64,000 nt of DNA from Mantis religiosa (GCA_030765055.1 CM060947.1:64386156-64450155); one strand, 5' to 3'. Counted from the first letter of the stretch, positions 35,226 to 46,609 are shown. Notes: generated by a model not told the origin, from the sequence alone. Numbers and translations: made by a program.

Positions 35226-38021
35226 CCTGGCCATGAAAAGAAAATGGAATTTCTAAGCCATTCACATAGCGAATAGCTTTAGAAAGATACAACTGTCGCT
35301 CGAGACTACTGTATTTCGCTATTTTTATTCCTCTTATGAGGAAGTTTGTAATAAAACTATTTTTACAAACGTTTAATTGATTTGACATAGTGGACAAAAT
35401 AGCAGAGAAAATTGTAATGACTGTAATATATCAGATATGTTTATGCACCTATATGACGTGAACATATATTTATAAGTGATGTTAATAGCTGATTATTGTG
35501 AATAATTCAGCGCATGCGATTGCACTTCATATTTGGTTATTAGTATTGCAGTAAAATCAGTTGTTGTGTTGTACTGAACACTAGTGTAGGGTACTATGCA
35601 ACATAAATAGTTGGCAAAGCCTCTCTCTGCACTAATCCGTGCGGTTTTTCAACTCGGTCATTAAAAGTACAAGCTGTAAGTTTAGAGCTAGCAAAACCCC
35701 AAATGACCCAGGTAGGTAATAATGCTGTAGAAGTAATGTTGTGCCATTTTGTAAACTTTTTGTTAAACTAGAGTGAAACTTCGATAAAATGTACAAAACA
35801 TTCCCGGGAATGAATCATTAAAGCCACTGAGTGTCTATCTTTGGTTAGTTTGTTGAGTTAAACCGGATAACAGAAATCACCAGAACTCATCCTTAAAGCA
35901 GTACATTGCAGACAATTTTTCAGGATTATAAACAAAGTATTTATTTATCCATGTTCTAATACACCTTACTTAAAAATGTTTCATTAAAATATTTGGGATA
36001 ACATTTGATTTATTTTACTTCTATATATCTGATTTAAATAGTTATTGTTCGCACTATTGAGATTATTATTTTAATTACTTCATTAAGGGATCCCTCTGTA
36101 AATTTTCCAAGAGCAGCAATTTTGAGCCTAAGGTGCTTATTGCGACTTTCTCCATTTCGTCTGTTTGTTATTTCCTGTCACTTCCCCTACTCTTTGTGAC
36201 ATAACCGTATAATAAAATATGGATGAAGCAGGCCTTTCGTAGAATCTAACACAAAACGTCCAGGAAGAGGTACATAATATTCTAGATGCCAAGAGAAGAG
36301 AGCCTTCTGGAAGATTATCGTCATCTGTTAAAGACGTTCTGGTGTTTACTCTGGAAGAGAGAATTATGACATGCATTTGTCTCTGTTTATCTCTCCAACA
36401 GCCAACCGAACTTTAATATGCTTGTATCTAGCCGTTGCATCTCAATTTTAATATATTATTAGATTATACACTTTTGAGGCAGAAATGTGTACTATTTTAT
36501 AAACTTCTTCTTACGATATAATTGATATAATTTTCATTCAACACTTCAGACATATTTTCCTTACTGAATTCAACAATAAGTTCGCTTAGAAGTTACCTTT
36601 AAATTATTTTACATGTCAAAATATCATTTGTTCAATTCTGAGTTTTGATATTTCCAAAAGAAACTTCTCAAACTTGTTGGCATAGCACATTTGGCTCGCA
36701 CTAATAGCAAAATAGAAAGTTTTAATTCGCATGTGTAGAGGAAATCATTTCTTCAATTTCGCCTTGAAAACTTTTGTATTTTGAAAAGTTTCTAAAATAC
36801 TACGTGGAAAGCGGAATGTAAAACGGGCTTGAAACTTTCTTATAGTTCCCTTATAAATAATTTAAAATATTACTCACATTGCACATTGGTACCAAATTTT
36901 GCACAAATACTTCAAAAATGTTTTGTAAACTTTTTAAGGAGATTAATGACAAATTCAATAGCAAAAGCTTGTTCTTCTCTATGAGTAATTTAAAACTTCA
37001 CACAACTCCTGATATTATAAATATTTGCACAAAGGGTTTCCTTGAGAACCAGACTTCAAAATAAATGACCGTAGCATAAAATATCGTAAACACAATGAAA
37101 ACATAATTTCTTACTAAAACACTTATCCCTTGAGGCACCACCGTGCTCGAAACAGAACAGATCTGGCTCCTTGAATCGAATGACAGGTAAACGGCTATGT
37201 ATTGAATTTTACCTATTATCAGTGTTAACTCTCCGCTGAAAACCTTCCCGCTGTCATTACGAGTCCCTTATATTAATCCTAATATAAAGAAAGATTCTGG
37301 CAAATAAAGCAATTACAAACGACCAAAAGAACTCCTCTGGAACTTGGCAAGCTGTACACACTGGCAATTGTTCTGTGAATGACTGTCCATTAGCCGCACT
37401 CAGTCCAGGTAGCCGGTGGGAATGCTGCAACTTCAGTACCCCGTAGGTAATTGTTGCCGCTGTATAAGAAGTATTGTAAAATTTATTCTAATTATTACAC
37501 AAAATAACAATAAAGTTTCGCTATGTCTGAAAACGTCTTAGTCACATGGTTATTGAAATATTAATGAAACATATCAAAATTCTTTCATCCAATAAGTGAT
37601 CAATGACGTGCATTATTTTTAAAACTATTCACATTCGAAGTTCCGATTTTGCACCAAAGTATAAAAAAAAGATTACATAACATCATTTTACATTAATCGT
37701 TAAATAGTGTAAAAACATCATCATTTTTCTACTCTCCAAAACTCGTCAAAGATTCAAAATTAATGGTTTAGTTCTTAAAATTGAAGCATCATTTGGAAAA
37801 AGTAAGCGGTCGTATTCTCTCATGTACTTTTGAGAACAACATAACGTTTTGTAGCAAAGTAGAAAATATTGCGTTATGAGGAGCATTCTGAATATAAAAA
37901 AAAAAAAAAAAATACTGAAATAATGTTTGCAAGAAATTTGAGTATGCTTGATAAGAAGCATGTTTCTAGTTTCAGTAAGTTGGTAACTTAAAAGCTTCAG
38001 ATGGAAAAAATAGTTTTCTTA
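35224..38021. other. AT-rich DNA, nothing recognised
   Basis: Only short chance frames (for example 36137-36376 minus, 79 codons). Contains a 15-A homopolymer near 37898. No repeat boundary identified. Confidence 0.4.
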
Positions 38022-38974
38022 GGGCCGTATTCATAGTTTCACTTTGGTCTAGACTATCTTCCGGCTAACTTGGTCCGGACGAAAGGCGGTGTAACTTCTT
38101 GATATTCATAGACGGTAAAAAGTCTCGGACCAAGTAAAGCAATTGACCAGCACCGAGCAAATGTTATACGACGTATAACATGTACATACGCGAGTGCCAT
38201 AGAGTGCTAAACAAACGACAGTGTACCTACACGTTATAAATCTCTGTGGTAGTTTCACAGCTGTTTCTTAACCATTGTTATGGTTGCTGCTGCTGTTTGG
38301 GGTTCGGTAACAAAGTTTGGCGTGCTGGTATGATATCAGTTGGACAGAGCAAGACCAATGTTTTCCGTCGTCAAAAAATGAATATTATAGAGAATAAATC
38401 CGTGTCGACGAATACAAATGTGAGAATGGAGGAGGCATGGAGGGAAATTTATAACGAGTTTGCTTGTAATGCGGCTTACTCATGCCTGACTAATATCCTG
38501 CAGACCAGAGTGTTGTCCTGATATCCTTCTCTTGCATAATACCGAAATGCTGTTAGGATTTGAGTGTCAATTGATATACTCAGGCCTCGGTTATCATCCC
38601 TGATGTACAGGTTAGGACGAATGATTTCTGTCAGCTTTCTGGCGTTTGCAGTACTAAACCTGTATCTGCTTTTGAAGTTTGGTCGTCGTACTTCGCAATA
38701 ATTTCTAATCTTGGTAGATAAGTTTTCCTCCATCGTCTTATTTCGCGAATTCTACGCACCTCAGCTACAAATATCACTTAACTGTCGTCCATTTTGCAAA
38801 GATAGTTCGACCTTAATCTACCCCTCGGATGTGGACTAAAGTTTGAGCCGGACCAAGCATTTGGTCCCCGGACTATCACCAATCCCGGTTTATGAATAAG
38901 AAAGTCGATGGTCCACCGTTAGTCCACCGGAAGTATCAAGTTTTTCAGGACCAAGTCTGACTATGAATGAGGCC
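38022..38974. mobile_element. Internally deleted PIF/Harbinger element
   Basis: Imperfect terminal inverted repeats: left GGGCCGTATTCATAG, right (reverse complement) GGCCTCATTCATAG. They are followed on both sides by ACTTGGTC- or CTTTGGTC-type and TTGGTCCGG blocks and a second TATTCATA motif about 80 bases in. Inside is the N-terminal half of a Harbinger transposase on the minus strand and, on the plus strand (38246-38521), a frame with MEEAWREIYNEFACN that may be the start of the Myb-like second protein such elements carry. The middle that would join them is gone. The expected 3-bp TWA duplication is not clear (TTA left, ACT right). Confidence 0.75.
38476..38733 (-). pseudogene. Truncated Harbinger transposase (N-terminal part)
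   Basis: 85 codons. The run FKSRYRFSTANARKLTEII, then ISIDTQILTAFRYYAREGYQ, is the region before the DDE core in HARBI1-like proteins (FRxRYRFS..., LTxxLRFYAxGxFQ). All three catalytic acidic residues lie in the part that is absent; full transposases of this family are several hundred residues long. The frame stops a few residues past RILVRHE, at the deletion junction with the converging plus-strand remnant. It cannot catalyse transposition by itself. Confidence 0.75.
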
Positions 38975-39271
38975 ACTGAATTTCAGAATTTATTAATTAA
39001 GCATTTCATCTCTTAAAATCAGAATTCTTGGACAGATTTTACCTGTATTTCTTTAAATATTAATCAGTTTTCGATTATTGGTTTCTATAATTATTGTGTA
39101 ATTAGCATTTTAAACATTTTTATACCTTAGACTAATGTTATATCTTTTTGTAGTTACAAAAAATGTGGAATGAAATATAATATACAGCAGTTAATCCACA
39201 GTTAATTGAGTTACCAACTTGTACAACTTGTACACTATCTCAAATAACATATGAGCTTAGAATGCTTTAGT

Positions 39272-40577
39272 ATATAGTGCCCAACAAAGATTATGGTCTT
39301 CAGAAAAGAATACAGGTTGCGTAAAGATGAGAAATGTGAGGTTAATACAAGAGAAATAGAGGTAGTAAGGAGATTTGATTTTTTGGGGACAAGGATGAGT
39401 TCAGATGTTAGCTAGAAAGAACAGAAAAAGATGTCTGTGGAAAAAGGTAAAATGGTCATGAGGGTGATAAGATCATGCTACAGTAAACTGCCAGATATAA
39501 ATGTCAAATGGATTTATACAGGAATAGTAGAAAATATAATGTTACATGGATCAGAGGTATGGGGATTAGATGAGGCTTGGGGAGAGACTGCTGGAGTGCA
39601 TAGATCCCTTTTTAAATAAATATATACTGGGATTACCGATAGAATCACCTAATGGGGCAGCACAATTAGAACTAGGCAGGCATTCTACTAAAATTAAAAT
39701 CTTGTCAAGGGCAATTTATACCGAATCACTAACTTGGAAGATGACACTATTATTAAATAATATTTTCATATTCAAAAGAGAAGTAACTGGAGTGGGTCTT
39801 GGGCACATAAAATGTGCAGATAGGTATGGGTCATTCTTGGATAAATGCAGAGTACGGGTATAGAGGCTTCTGGAAAGAAGTTAAGCTAAGATTAGAAGAT
39901 ATTGACAGACAAGACATTTTCGCCAATACAAGTGCCAAAAGCTCACTGAGGTTATATATAGAGATATAAAAACAACCTGGGGGTGGGAAGGATATATAGA
40001 CATATGTAGTAAGTTAGGGCGAGAAGGTTTTGCTTGGGCGAGAACAGGAGTGAGAAACTTGAAAGGTATAGGTCAAGAGAGGGAGCTAGATAAATGTCCA
40101 TTGTGTAGACAAGAGAATGCAGAATTCCATTGTTCATTAAATTGTAGTCAAAGAAAATATAGAGAGAGCAGGCTTGGCTACGTAAATGGAACAATTTGGG
40201 GGGTGAAGTAGTAATTAGAAAAATTTTGTAAGTAAAAGGGGAAAAGAACAGGAGAAATATAGGGAATTATTTACGGAAAGTTAAAGAGAGATGGCTAAGA
40301 ACAATTAAGAGAAAAATATAGAGTGGGGTAGGTGAAATGGCAAAATCTGTATAAAGGAGTAGAGGGCCTCCAATACACAAAAACCTTTAGGTGTATGGGG
40401 ACCAAATTATTAGTCAATGGTGGGCAACATGATAGGATTTCGGGGATTTAGGAATATATGACATTTTCCAGTATGTATTTTAGAATTGTAATCTTGATTT
40501 TGTATTTCCATTTGATGTTGTAAAAGGAAAGATGAGAAATAAATTACAGATTACAAATTAAATTAAATATAGTGCCC
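39272..40577 (+). mobile_element. 5'-truncated LINE with perfect 11-bp target duplication
   Basis: The insert (39283-40566) is flanked by ATATAGTGCCC at 39272-39282 and 40567-40577, identical in all 11 bases, which fixes both ends of a target-primed insertion. It begins inside ORF2, past the RT active site, and ends after a 3' UTR with GAAATAAATTACAGATTACAA and AAATTAAATT repeats in place of a long poly(A). The perfect duplication argues for a fairly young insertion, although the reading frame is already broken. Confidence 0.85.
39283..40320 (+). pseudogene. LINE ORF2 C-terminal remnant with CCHC-like finger
   Basis: Starts near FRKEYRLRKDEKCEVN and RRFDFLGTRMSSDV, the post-RT block. An in-frame stop follows, then a frame at 39431-39619 (MLHGSEVWGLDEAWGE), then a shift to 39570-39863 (RLLECIDPFLNKYILGLP). 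Stops at about 39860 and 39880 precede a region reading GREGFAWARTGVRNLKGIGQ and then CPLCRQENAEFHCSLNC at about 40096-40146, a Cx2Cx7Hx4C-like zinc finger. The tail reads YLRKVKERWLRTIK. RT, endonuclease and any first ORF are missing. The clade is not certain; C-terminal CCHC fingers occur in several non-LTR groups. Confidence 0.75.
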
Positions 40578-41884
40578 TGTGTTAGCTGGAAATCAAAGCA
40601 CTTTCTTTCTCTCCCAACCTCTAAATCAATGAGTGCAATTTCCGATAGAATCGCGTTACTATGTATCCATTAAAGCCTGACCTTTTCCTCTGGTTTAAAG
40701 TTTGTTGGTGTATAAAGGAAAGAATTACAGATTCAGAGAGCGGCCCATTATGTACAAGCAGGTGGTAGCTATTAGATCTCTGCTGATATTTTCTCTTTCA
40801 CGATCATAAACACTCAGATGGAGAGAATTTCACTTAAGTTTTATGGGTGTTCGCGGAAATTGGCAATGCTCTTAAGTTTTCTCCTACTTGGAATTTCAGT
40901 TATTTTCAGGAGGTACTTTCCATTCTGCTTCTGGGAACGTGTTGGAGTCATAAAGGTGTATTTATGGAAATTCCTGGAACAATTTTAACCAACCCTCTAT
41001 CTATCTTTGCGTGTTAATGGTAGGAGTGGTGAGCTCTAGAATTTTGTAATACAATATTTGACACTTTGATTTATGATTTACCTTTATATAACGTTTATAT
41101 ATTCTCGATTTCATATTTGTAACATTTTGAAAAAAAAAATAAATAATCAGAAGCTTTTTATGAGCATATTGTTAGCTAAAATCAACATAAGATCTGTAAA
41201 ATACTGATAGTGAAATAAGAATCTACAATGAAAGTTTAAAGAGCGTTTTTATAAGCGCAAATCAGTATTCTAAAACGTGGTTTGGGTTAGAACACCACAA
41301 ATATTAGAAATGATAAAGGATAAAGTATAACAATAAATATAAATTCTGATGCAAAACAATGGCGCCAAATTCCCGCCAAATTCTGTTGACTAAAATTATA
41401 GAAATTATTTGATTATTTTGCTTTGTCCTTTTGTTCTACTGTTCTTACAATCAACTGCTCTTACTGAAATACGTTTGAGCCTCGACTTTGTAGATTAAAT
41501 CCTAAAATACATTGCAGAACTGCGCAAAATCGATACTTGGACTGAGTCAAAAGTATTGGCAGGCGGTTTACATCGTCTTCTTGATAGTTTGTACCTCAAG
41601 ATAGGAATGAAGTGGTATACTTACCTAGATTAAAAAATAAACAAGTAAAAAGGAATAAAGTGCCTTCATATTAACACGTAAGCGAACACTCCATATAGAT
41701 GTTTTCAGTTTGCTTCTTACATTTTCATTTGACAACCAACTTATGTTTTACAACACATTTTTTGTTTTAATGACATTTTGGTGTAATTCTAGCATTTTGA
41801 AACACTTTCACATTTTATCGCATTTTCAAAAGATACTAAACAGATCCTGAAAAACAAAGTAAAAGAACGCAAGTTTATGGCTGT
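40578..41884. other. AT-rich DNA, nothing recognised
   Basis: About 1.3 kb with only very short chance frames, no repeat boundary seen. Confidence 0.4.
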
Positions 41885-42420
41885 ACGAGATGGCTCAGTT
41901 AACTTCTTTGGCCCGTATTCGTTAAGTCATGGGCTCAATTCCTGTCGGTAGACCACTCAAATCTGAATCCTTCCATAGTTTCCCCTTATCGCTAGGCCTT
42001 GTTGGGGTCTGCTATAATCCACTGATTCCTTTCTTTCTCTTACTAATCTCATACCATTGTTATCTTCAGGATTGCTTGTCAGTATGGTAGTTTGGACAGA
42101 TGGTGCGGAAGTTTGCACTGTGGAGACTTTTTCCCAGGCCCCACTTGGAAAGCTGATTGCTGTGACCAAACCCGTTAGGTTAACTTCGTCGTCCTCACCC
42201 AGGAAGGTGGTGAGAAACTTTGGTGGTGCAATGTTGGGTGACTATCTGTAAAACTGTTACTTAGGACACCTGTTCTTCTTTGCACCTCTCTGGGGCTCTG
42301 CTCTGTCCCCTCTGTACACCACCTGTGGTTTTCCTTCGCCTGCCTCAATGGTTCCAGAGCTGGTTGCTGTGAGCGAGATGTTCCTATCCGTTACATCATG
42401 TAGCGCTATATCTAAAGCTT
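41885..42420 (+). repeat. SINE-E-type tRNA-headed repeat
   Basis: Head reads ACGAGATGGCTCAGTTAAC (box A-like) and GGGCTCAATTCCTGTC (box B-like) about 40 bases later, then a less AT-rich body. The head type matches that of the minus-strand repeat ending at 61562 (GATGGCTCAGACGG, GGTTCAATTTCC). The bodies do not obviously align, so the two may share only the tRNA-like head. The 64-codon frame at 42057-42251 looks incidental. Confidence 0.6.
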
Positions 42421-42521
42421 ACTACATTTAGGGTAGATATTATCACGTGATAAAGTTAACGTACAGGAAGGTGGCAAAATGTTTAAGAGGTACATAATAT
42501 TATTTCTATTAATATTATTCT

Positions 42522-42524
<3 letters not shown>

Positions 42525-42588
<64 letters not shown>
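42525..42588. repeat. (AC)32 microsatellite
   Basis: 64 uninterrupted bases of AC repeat, likely polymorphic. Confidence 0.97.
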
Positions 42589-42590
<2 letters not shown>

Positions 42591-43436
42591 ATACCGAAAT
42601 TAAGTATAGAGTAAATTGCATACTGGGTACATTTGTTAAATGTGAACAGGATCTTAGTTTAGTAGTTCGCTATCAGGTAGGGAAGGCATCATCGCAGGCG
42701 GTCCATCTGGGAAACATTTGGGTAAGGTGGCTTTCTCAGACCCTTCTGCAGTAGTTGCTGACCGAAACAAAAGATACAATGATTCACCAGTAACAAAGAC
42801 TCGACTTGAGTGGGGAATTCTGGTGTGAATAACACATTTTCTTGAAAGGAATCTGACACAGCTGGACGGGTCGTCCACGAAGAAAGACATGGCTGGAGGT
42901 AGCATCCTTTCTTGCCATTCACAAGGAAGCACGTGTTATCGCGTTTCACATACGATAACTCCGGACAGTAATACAGATTGGTGGCCCTTGATCGGCAACT
43001 TCGCGATTCATGTGATTATAAAAAGAAGTAATGATTAAACGAGTCTTACACTTGGAGTCCAGTGTCATCAGTGTTATCCTTACTCCTAATATACTCACGC
43101 AGACCCTGAGAGAAAACTCTTCCTCGAAACTGAGGCTAGACCGCTTATTGCTTAAAATTTGCAAGCGCTCCCGGAAAAGTGGTGACATCACATACACACA
43201 CAAATATATATCACATGCAAGATAATGGGTTCTCTCGATAAAATATTTAAGAAATTATAAAATGATAAAATTACATTAAATGTAGATACAATATGAATCA
43301 GTGCCTTTAATTTGACTTAAAAGTCAAAAATATATCTGTAATGTCCATTACTCTTATTCGAGTGCTCTTGTATTTAAAAACCATGGATCGGCTAATCTGA
43401 GGGAGATCCTATTGTGTTTCCCTTCAGTTGCTAAAA
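42589..43436 (-). other. Unrecognised overlapping minus-strand frames
   Basis: Three minus-strand frames of 85-92 codons (43203-42946, 42949-42689, 42932-42654) tile a less AT-rich stretch. The first stops at an ATGTGA that starts the second. No motif, membrane segment or family resemblance is seen, and the shared stretch is open in more than one frame, as GC-richer DNA tends to be. An exon of a host gene is possible; an old mobile repeat is at least as likely. Confidence 0.2.
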
Positions 43437-43438
43437 TA

Positions 43439-43465
43439 CACTCCTGGAAATTGAAATAAGAACAC
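43439..43465 (+). repeat. Left terminal inverted repeat of the Tc1-like element
   Basis: 27 bases, one mismatch (T for G at position 14) with the right repeat. Preceded by TA. Confidence 0.95.
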
Positions 43466-43593
43466 CGTGAATTAATTTTCCCAGGAAGGGGAAACTTTAT
43501 TGACACATTCCTGGGGTCAGATACATCACATGATCACACTGACAGAACCATAGGCACATAGACACAGGCAACAGAACATGCACAATGTCGGCA

Positions 43594-44616
43594 CTAGTAC
43601 CGTGTATATCCACCTTTCGCAGCAATACAGACTGCTATTCCCCCATGGAGACGATCGTAGAGATGCTGGATGTAGTCCTGTGGAACGGCTTCCCATGCCA
43701 TTTCCAGCTGGCGCCTCAGTTCGACCAGCGTTCGTGCTGGACGTGCAGACCGCGTGAGACGACGTTTCATCCAGTCCCAAACATGCTCAATGGGGGACAG
43801 ATCCGGAGATCTTGCTGGCCAGGGTAGTTGACTTACACCTTCTAGAGCACGTTGGGTGGCACGGGATACATGCGGACGTGCATTGTCCTGTTGGAATAGC
43901 AAGTTCCCTTGCTGGTCTAGGAATGGTAGAACGATGGGTTCGATGACGGTTTGGATGTACCGTGCACTATTCAGTGTCCCCTCGACGATCACCAGAGGTG
44001 TACGGCCAGTGTAGGAGATCGCTCTCCACACCATGATGCCAGGTGTTGGCCCTGTGTGCCTCGGTCGTATGCAGTCCTGATTGTGGCGCTCACCTGCACG
44101 GCGCCACACACGCATACGACCATCATTGGCACCAAGGCAGAAGCGACTCTCATCGCTGAAGACGACACGTCTCCATTCGTCCCTCCATTTACGCCTGTCG
44201 CGCCACCACTGGAGGCGGGCTGCACGATGTTGGGGCGTGAGCGGAAGACGGCCTAACTGTGCGCGGGACCGTAGCCCAGCTTCATGGAGACGGTTGTGAA
44301 TGGCCCTCGTCGATACCCCAGGAGCAACAGTGTCCCTAATTTGCTGGGAAGTGGCAGTGCGGTCCCCTACGACACTGCGTAGGATCCGACGGTCTTGGCG
44401 TGCATCCGTGCGTCTCTGAGGTCCGGTTTCAGGTCGACGGGCACGTGCACCTTCCGCCGACCACTGGCGACAACATCGATGTACTGTGGAGACCTCACGC
44501 CCCACGTGTTGGGCAATTCGGCGGTACGTCCATCCGGCCTCCCGCATGCCCACTATACGCCCTCGCTCAAAGTACGTCAACTGCACATACGGTTCACGTC
44601 CACGCTGTCGTGGCAT
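43594..44616 (-). CDS. Tc1-like transposase, intact, DD32E spacing
   Basis: 340 codons, the usual length for a Tc1 transposase, starting at an ATG (MPRQRGREPY) and ending in TAG with no frameshift. It would bind the inverted ends and cut and paste the element into TA sites. Residues 10-55 look like a paired-type helix-turn-helix (ERGRIVGMREAGWTYRRIA, then VSTVHRCCRQW), and a second one lies at about 75-125. The catalytic core has D155 in VVFSDESRF, D244 in FQQDNARPH and E277 in SPDLSPIEHVWDW. All three acidic residues are present, so activity is plausible. Oddity: only 32 residues lie between D244 and E277, where standard Tc1 has 34; the shortfall is in the segment after RATQRALEG. Plus-strand frames across it (the largest 44395-44919) are shadows. 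Confidence 0.96.
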   Translation of the reverse strand: MPRQRGREPYVQLTYFERGRIVGMREAGWTYRRIAQHVGREVSTVHRCCRQWSAEGARARRPETGPQRRTDARQDRRILRSVVGDRTATSQQIRDTVAPGVSTRAIHNRLHEAGLRSRAQLGRLPLTPQHRAARLQWWRDRRKWRDEWRRVVFSDESRFCLGANDGRMRVWRRAGERHNQDCIRPRHTGPTPGIMVWRAISYTGRTPLVIVEGTLNSARYIQTVIEPIVLPFLDQQGNLLFQQDNARPHVSRATQRALEGVSQLPWPARSPDLSPIEHVWDWMKRRLTRSARPARTLVELRRQLEMAWEAVPQDYIQHLYDRLHGGIAVCIAAKGGYTRY

Positions 44617-44833
44617 GCTACCAGTGTTAAAGACTGCGATGGTGCTCTGTATGTCACGGCAAACTGGCTGACACTGACGGCGGCGTTGCCCAAACGCTGC
44701 GCAGCTAGCTCCATTCGACGGCCATCATCGCGGTTCCTGGTGTGTACGCTCTGCCGTGCGTATGATCATTGCTTGTACAGCCCTCTCGCAGTGTCCGGAG
44801 CAAGTATGGTGGGTTTGACACATCGGCGTCAAT

Positions 44834-44860
44834 GTGTTCTTATTTCCATTTCCAGGAGTG
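44834..44860 (-). repeat. Right terminal inverted repeat of the Tc1-like element
   Basis: Reverse complement of the left repeat with one mismatch, followed by the TA duplication. Confidence 0.95.
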
Positions 44861-44862
44861 TA

Positions 44863-46046
44863 AATACAAGACCGCATATTTCATACCCCTACTCTAAGTC
44901 CACCTTAGTTCTAAATTAACATAAACAATTAATAGTTATGTTGAATGTTCTGTTATCTGTCCAGAAATAATGAAACCAAGTGGAATAGTCTACACCCTAA
45001 TACTATCTACCCGGCACGGAAAAAGCAGAAGTAGTAGTTGTTTTAACACTAAGATTCCATGCACACCGTCAAACCTGCACCTACTAGTTACATGATCTAC
45101 CTCTAAGGTCATTATAGACATAACGAAACATGATATGGCACAGGAAACGATACCTCTGCCACACCCATGAACTAGAAGGGATCTGCTGATATACGATCAT
45201 ATATAGGTAAAGCACTGTAAAATAAAATATTGACAAAACTTTGCTACATTCACAGGATTTTCTCTACCCTCAGTCAGTTATTAGTGAGTGTCCAAATTAA
45301 TGTTATGTATTTTTAATTTTAACTGTGATAAGCTTGTGTAAAGTGGACTTCATTGCTCATTTCATTGTAACTATATAAAAAGTAAATGGAATAGCCAAAT
45401 GTTGAACTGAATGCTCTAAAACTCGTGCTTTTCCCATACAATCGTGAGATATAAATAGAAATTGGCAGGTATTTAAAAGAATTTGTAAATATTTAACAAC
45501 TCAAACATTAATAATTGACAATTGGAAAAGGCTGAGTTCCGAAAATAGACATGGAATTAATATGTTTTAAATATACCTATACTTTCTGTTCTATTTCTAA
45601 ATCTTTATGATTTTTGCAAAATTATGTAAATTTTCTTCCAAGTAAAGAAGAATTCACAAACTATTTGCAGATAAAGCAACTTATCAGTTTTATTGACAAT
45701 GGAAGCATAGTTTTACATGATACCTTAATCATAACTGCCAGTGGAGGCCAACAGATTGTTTTTCTGGCGTAAGAAAAACCTTCGGAGTGAAGGTAAATTC
45801 GGCGGCACTGTATCGTAAATTTACGTCCAGTAGAAGAACCTCAAGCCTCTTAAAGAAGCCTCAAGCAAAATTAAACATTCTTTCACACCCAATCCATTGT
45901 GAGACGCTCAGATCTACAGCAGTTAAAGAGCATCCATAAAAAAAAGTTTAATTTAATCGTTAAAACAACTTTCGAGAACAGAGGAAATATCAAAAAATCT
46001 TCTTTGTAATATGAATTATTACATGAAAGGATTTTCTTGAAAATCT
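44863..46046. other. AT-rich DNA, nothing recognised
   Basis: No frame over 60 codons, no recognised repeat. Confidence 0.4.
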
Positions 46047-46309
46047 ATGAGTTACACATGCCCGCCTCGGTAGCGTAGTGGTAGCGTTTCTGCCTCATGT
46101 TCAAGAGGTCCCGAATTCGAATCTCGGTCAGGGTGAGTTACCTGGATAAGGTTTTTTCCAGGGTTCTCCCTTATCCTGAAAGACGAATGTCAAGTAACTC
46201 TAAGCTCTATGGACACTGGGCTCATTTGAGCACCATTTCACTCCTTCCATTCATCGTCTGATATGACTTACGTTGTAGGACGTAAATTAGAAAAAAAAAT
46301 GAGTTGCAC
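46047..46309 (+). repeat. Full-length SINE-A with target duplication
   Basis: Body 46058-46298, from GCCCGCCTCGGTAGCGTAGTGG (containing box A) through box B (GAATTCGAATCTC) and the shared GGTCAGGGTGAGTTACCTGG block to an A-run. Flanked by ATGAGTTACAC (46047-46057) and ATGAGTTGCAC (46299-46309), 10 of 11 identical. This gives the family's true ends: about 240 bases, tRNA head at the 5' end, A-rich 3' tail, which implies mobilisation by a LINE in trans. Confidence 0.9.
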
Positions 46310-46609
46310 CTTTGGCAAGTGCTGAACGTTAGTATTATATTTGGTATCCATTTTAGGTTATTAAAGTGCGCTTTTCAGACATATATAAGCAAGCAGAAAC
46401 ACACATACATAAGCACCAATATTTTTTTAAATGCTATTTGAAACTCAGCGATTGAGATATATATTTACTGTGGAATGCCAGCTCATATTGGGAGTCATAC
46501 AAGGAACTCGCCAAATTGAGAAATGTAGCACTGACACTGGTGGACTAGAAATCCCGAGCTAGGTGAGGTTCACCCTAGATAGGAACCAAAGAAAACGACG
46601 CCTTACATA
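46310..46609. other. Short spacer, nothing recognised
   Basis: About 300 bases between the SINE-A copy and the decayed Tc1-like element. Confidence 0.4.

Larger units (their letters stand above)
43439..44860 (-). mobile_element. Complete Tc1-like transposon
   Basis: A 1,422-bp element flanked by TA duplications (43437-43438, 44861-44862). Its terminal inverted repeats (43439-43465 and 44834-44860, starting CACTCCTGGAAAT) match in 26 of 27 bases. It holds one intact transposase on the minus strand. Its GC content is plainly higher than that of the flanks. Intact TIRs, TA duplication and a full frame amid otherwise decayed repeats point to a recent arrival, possibly by horizontal transfer. Confidence 0.97.

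Noticed and set aside
35079..35397. Frames containing an IYIYIYIY run
   Set aside because: The run is translation of the (TA)n microsatellite and the remainder is SINE-A.
42654..43203. Two or three overlapping minus-strand genes with an ATGTGA overlap
   Set aside because: Translational coupling of this sort is not expected in insect nuclear DNA, and none of the peptides is recognised.
44395..44919. 174-codon plus-strand frame
   Set aside because: It lies antisense to the intact transposase and runs through the element's TIR. It is a shadow in GC-rich coding DNA.
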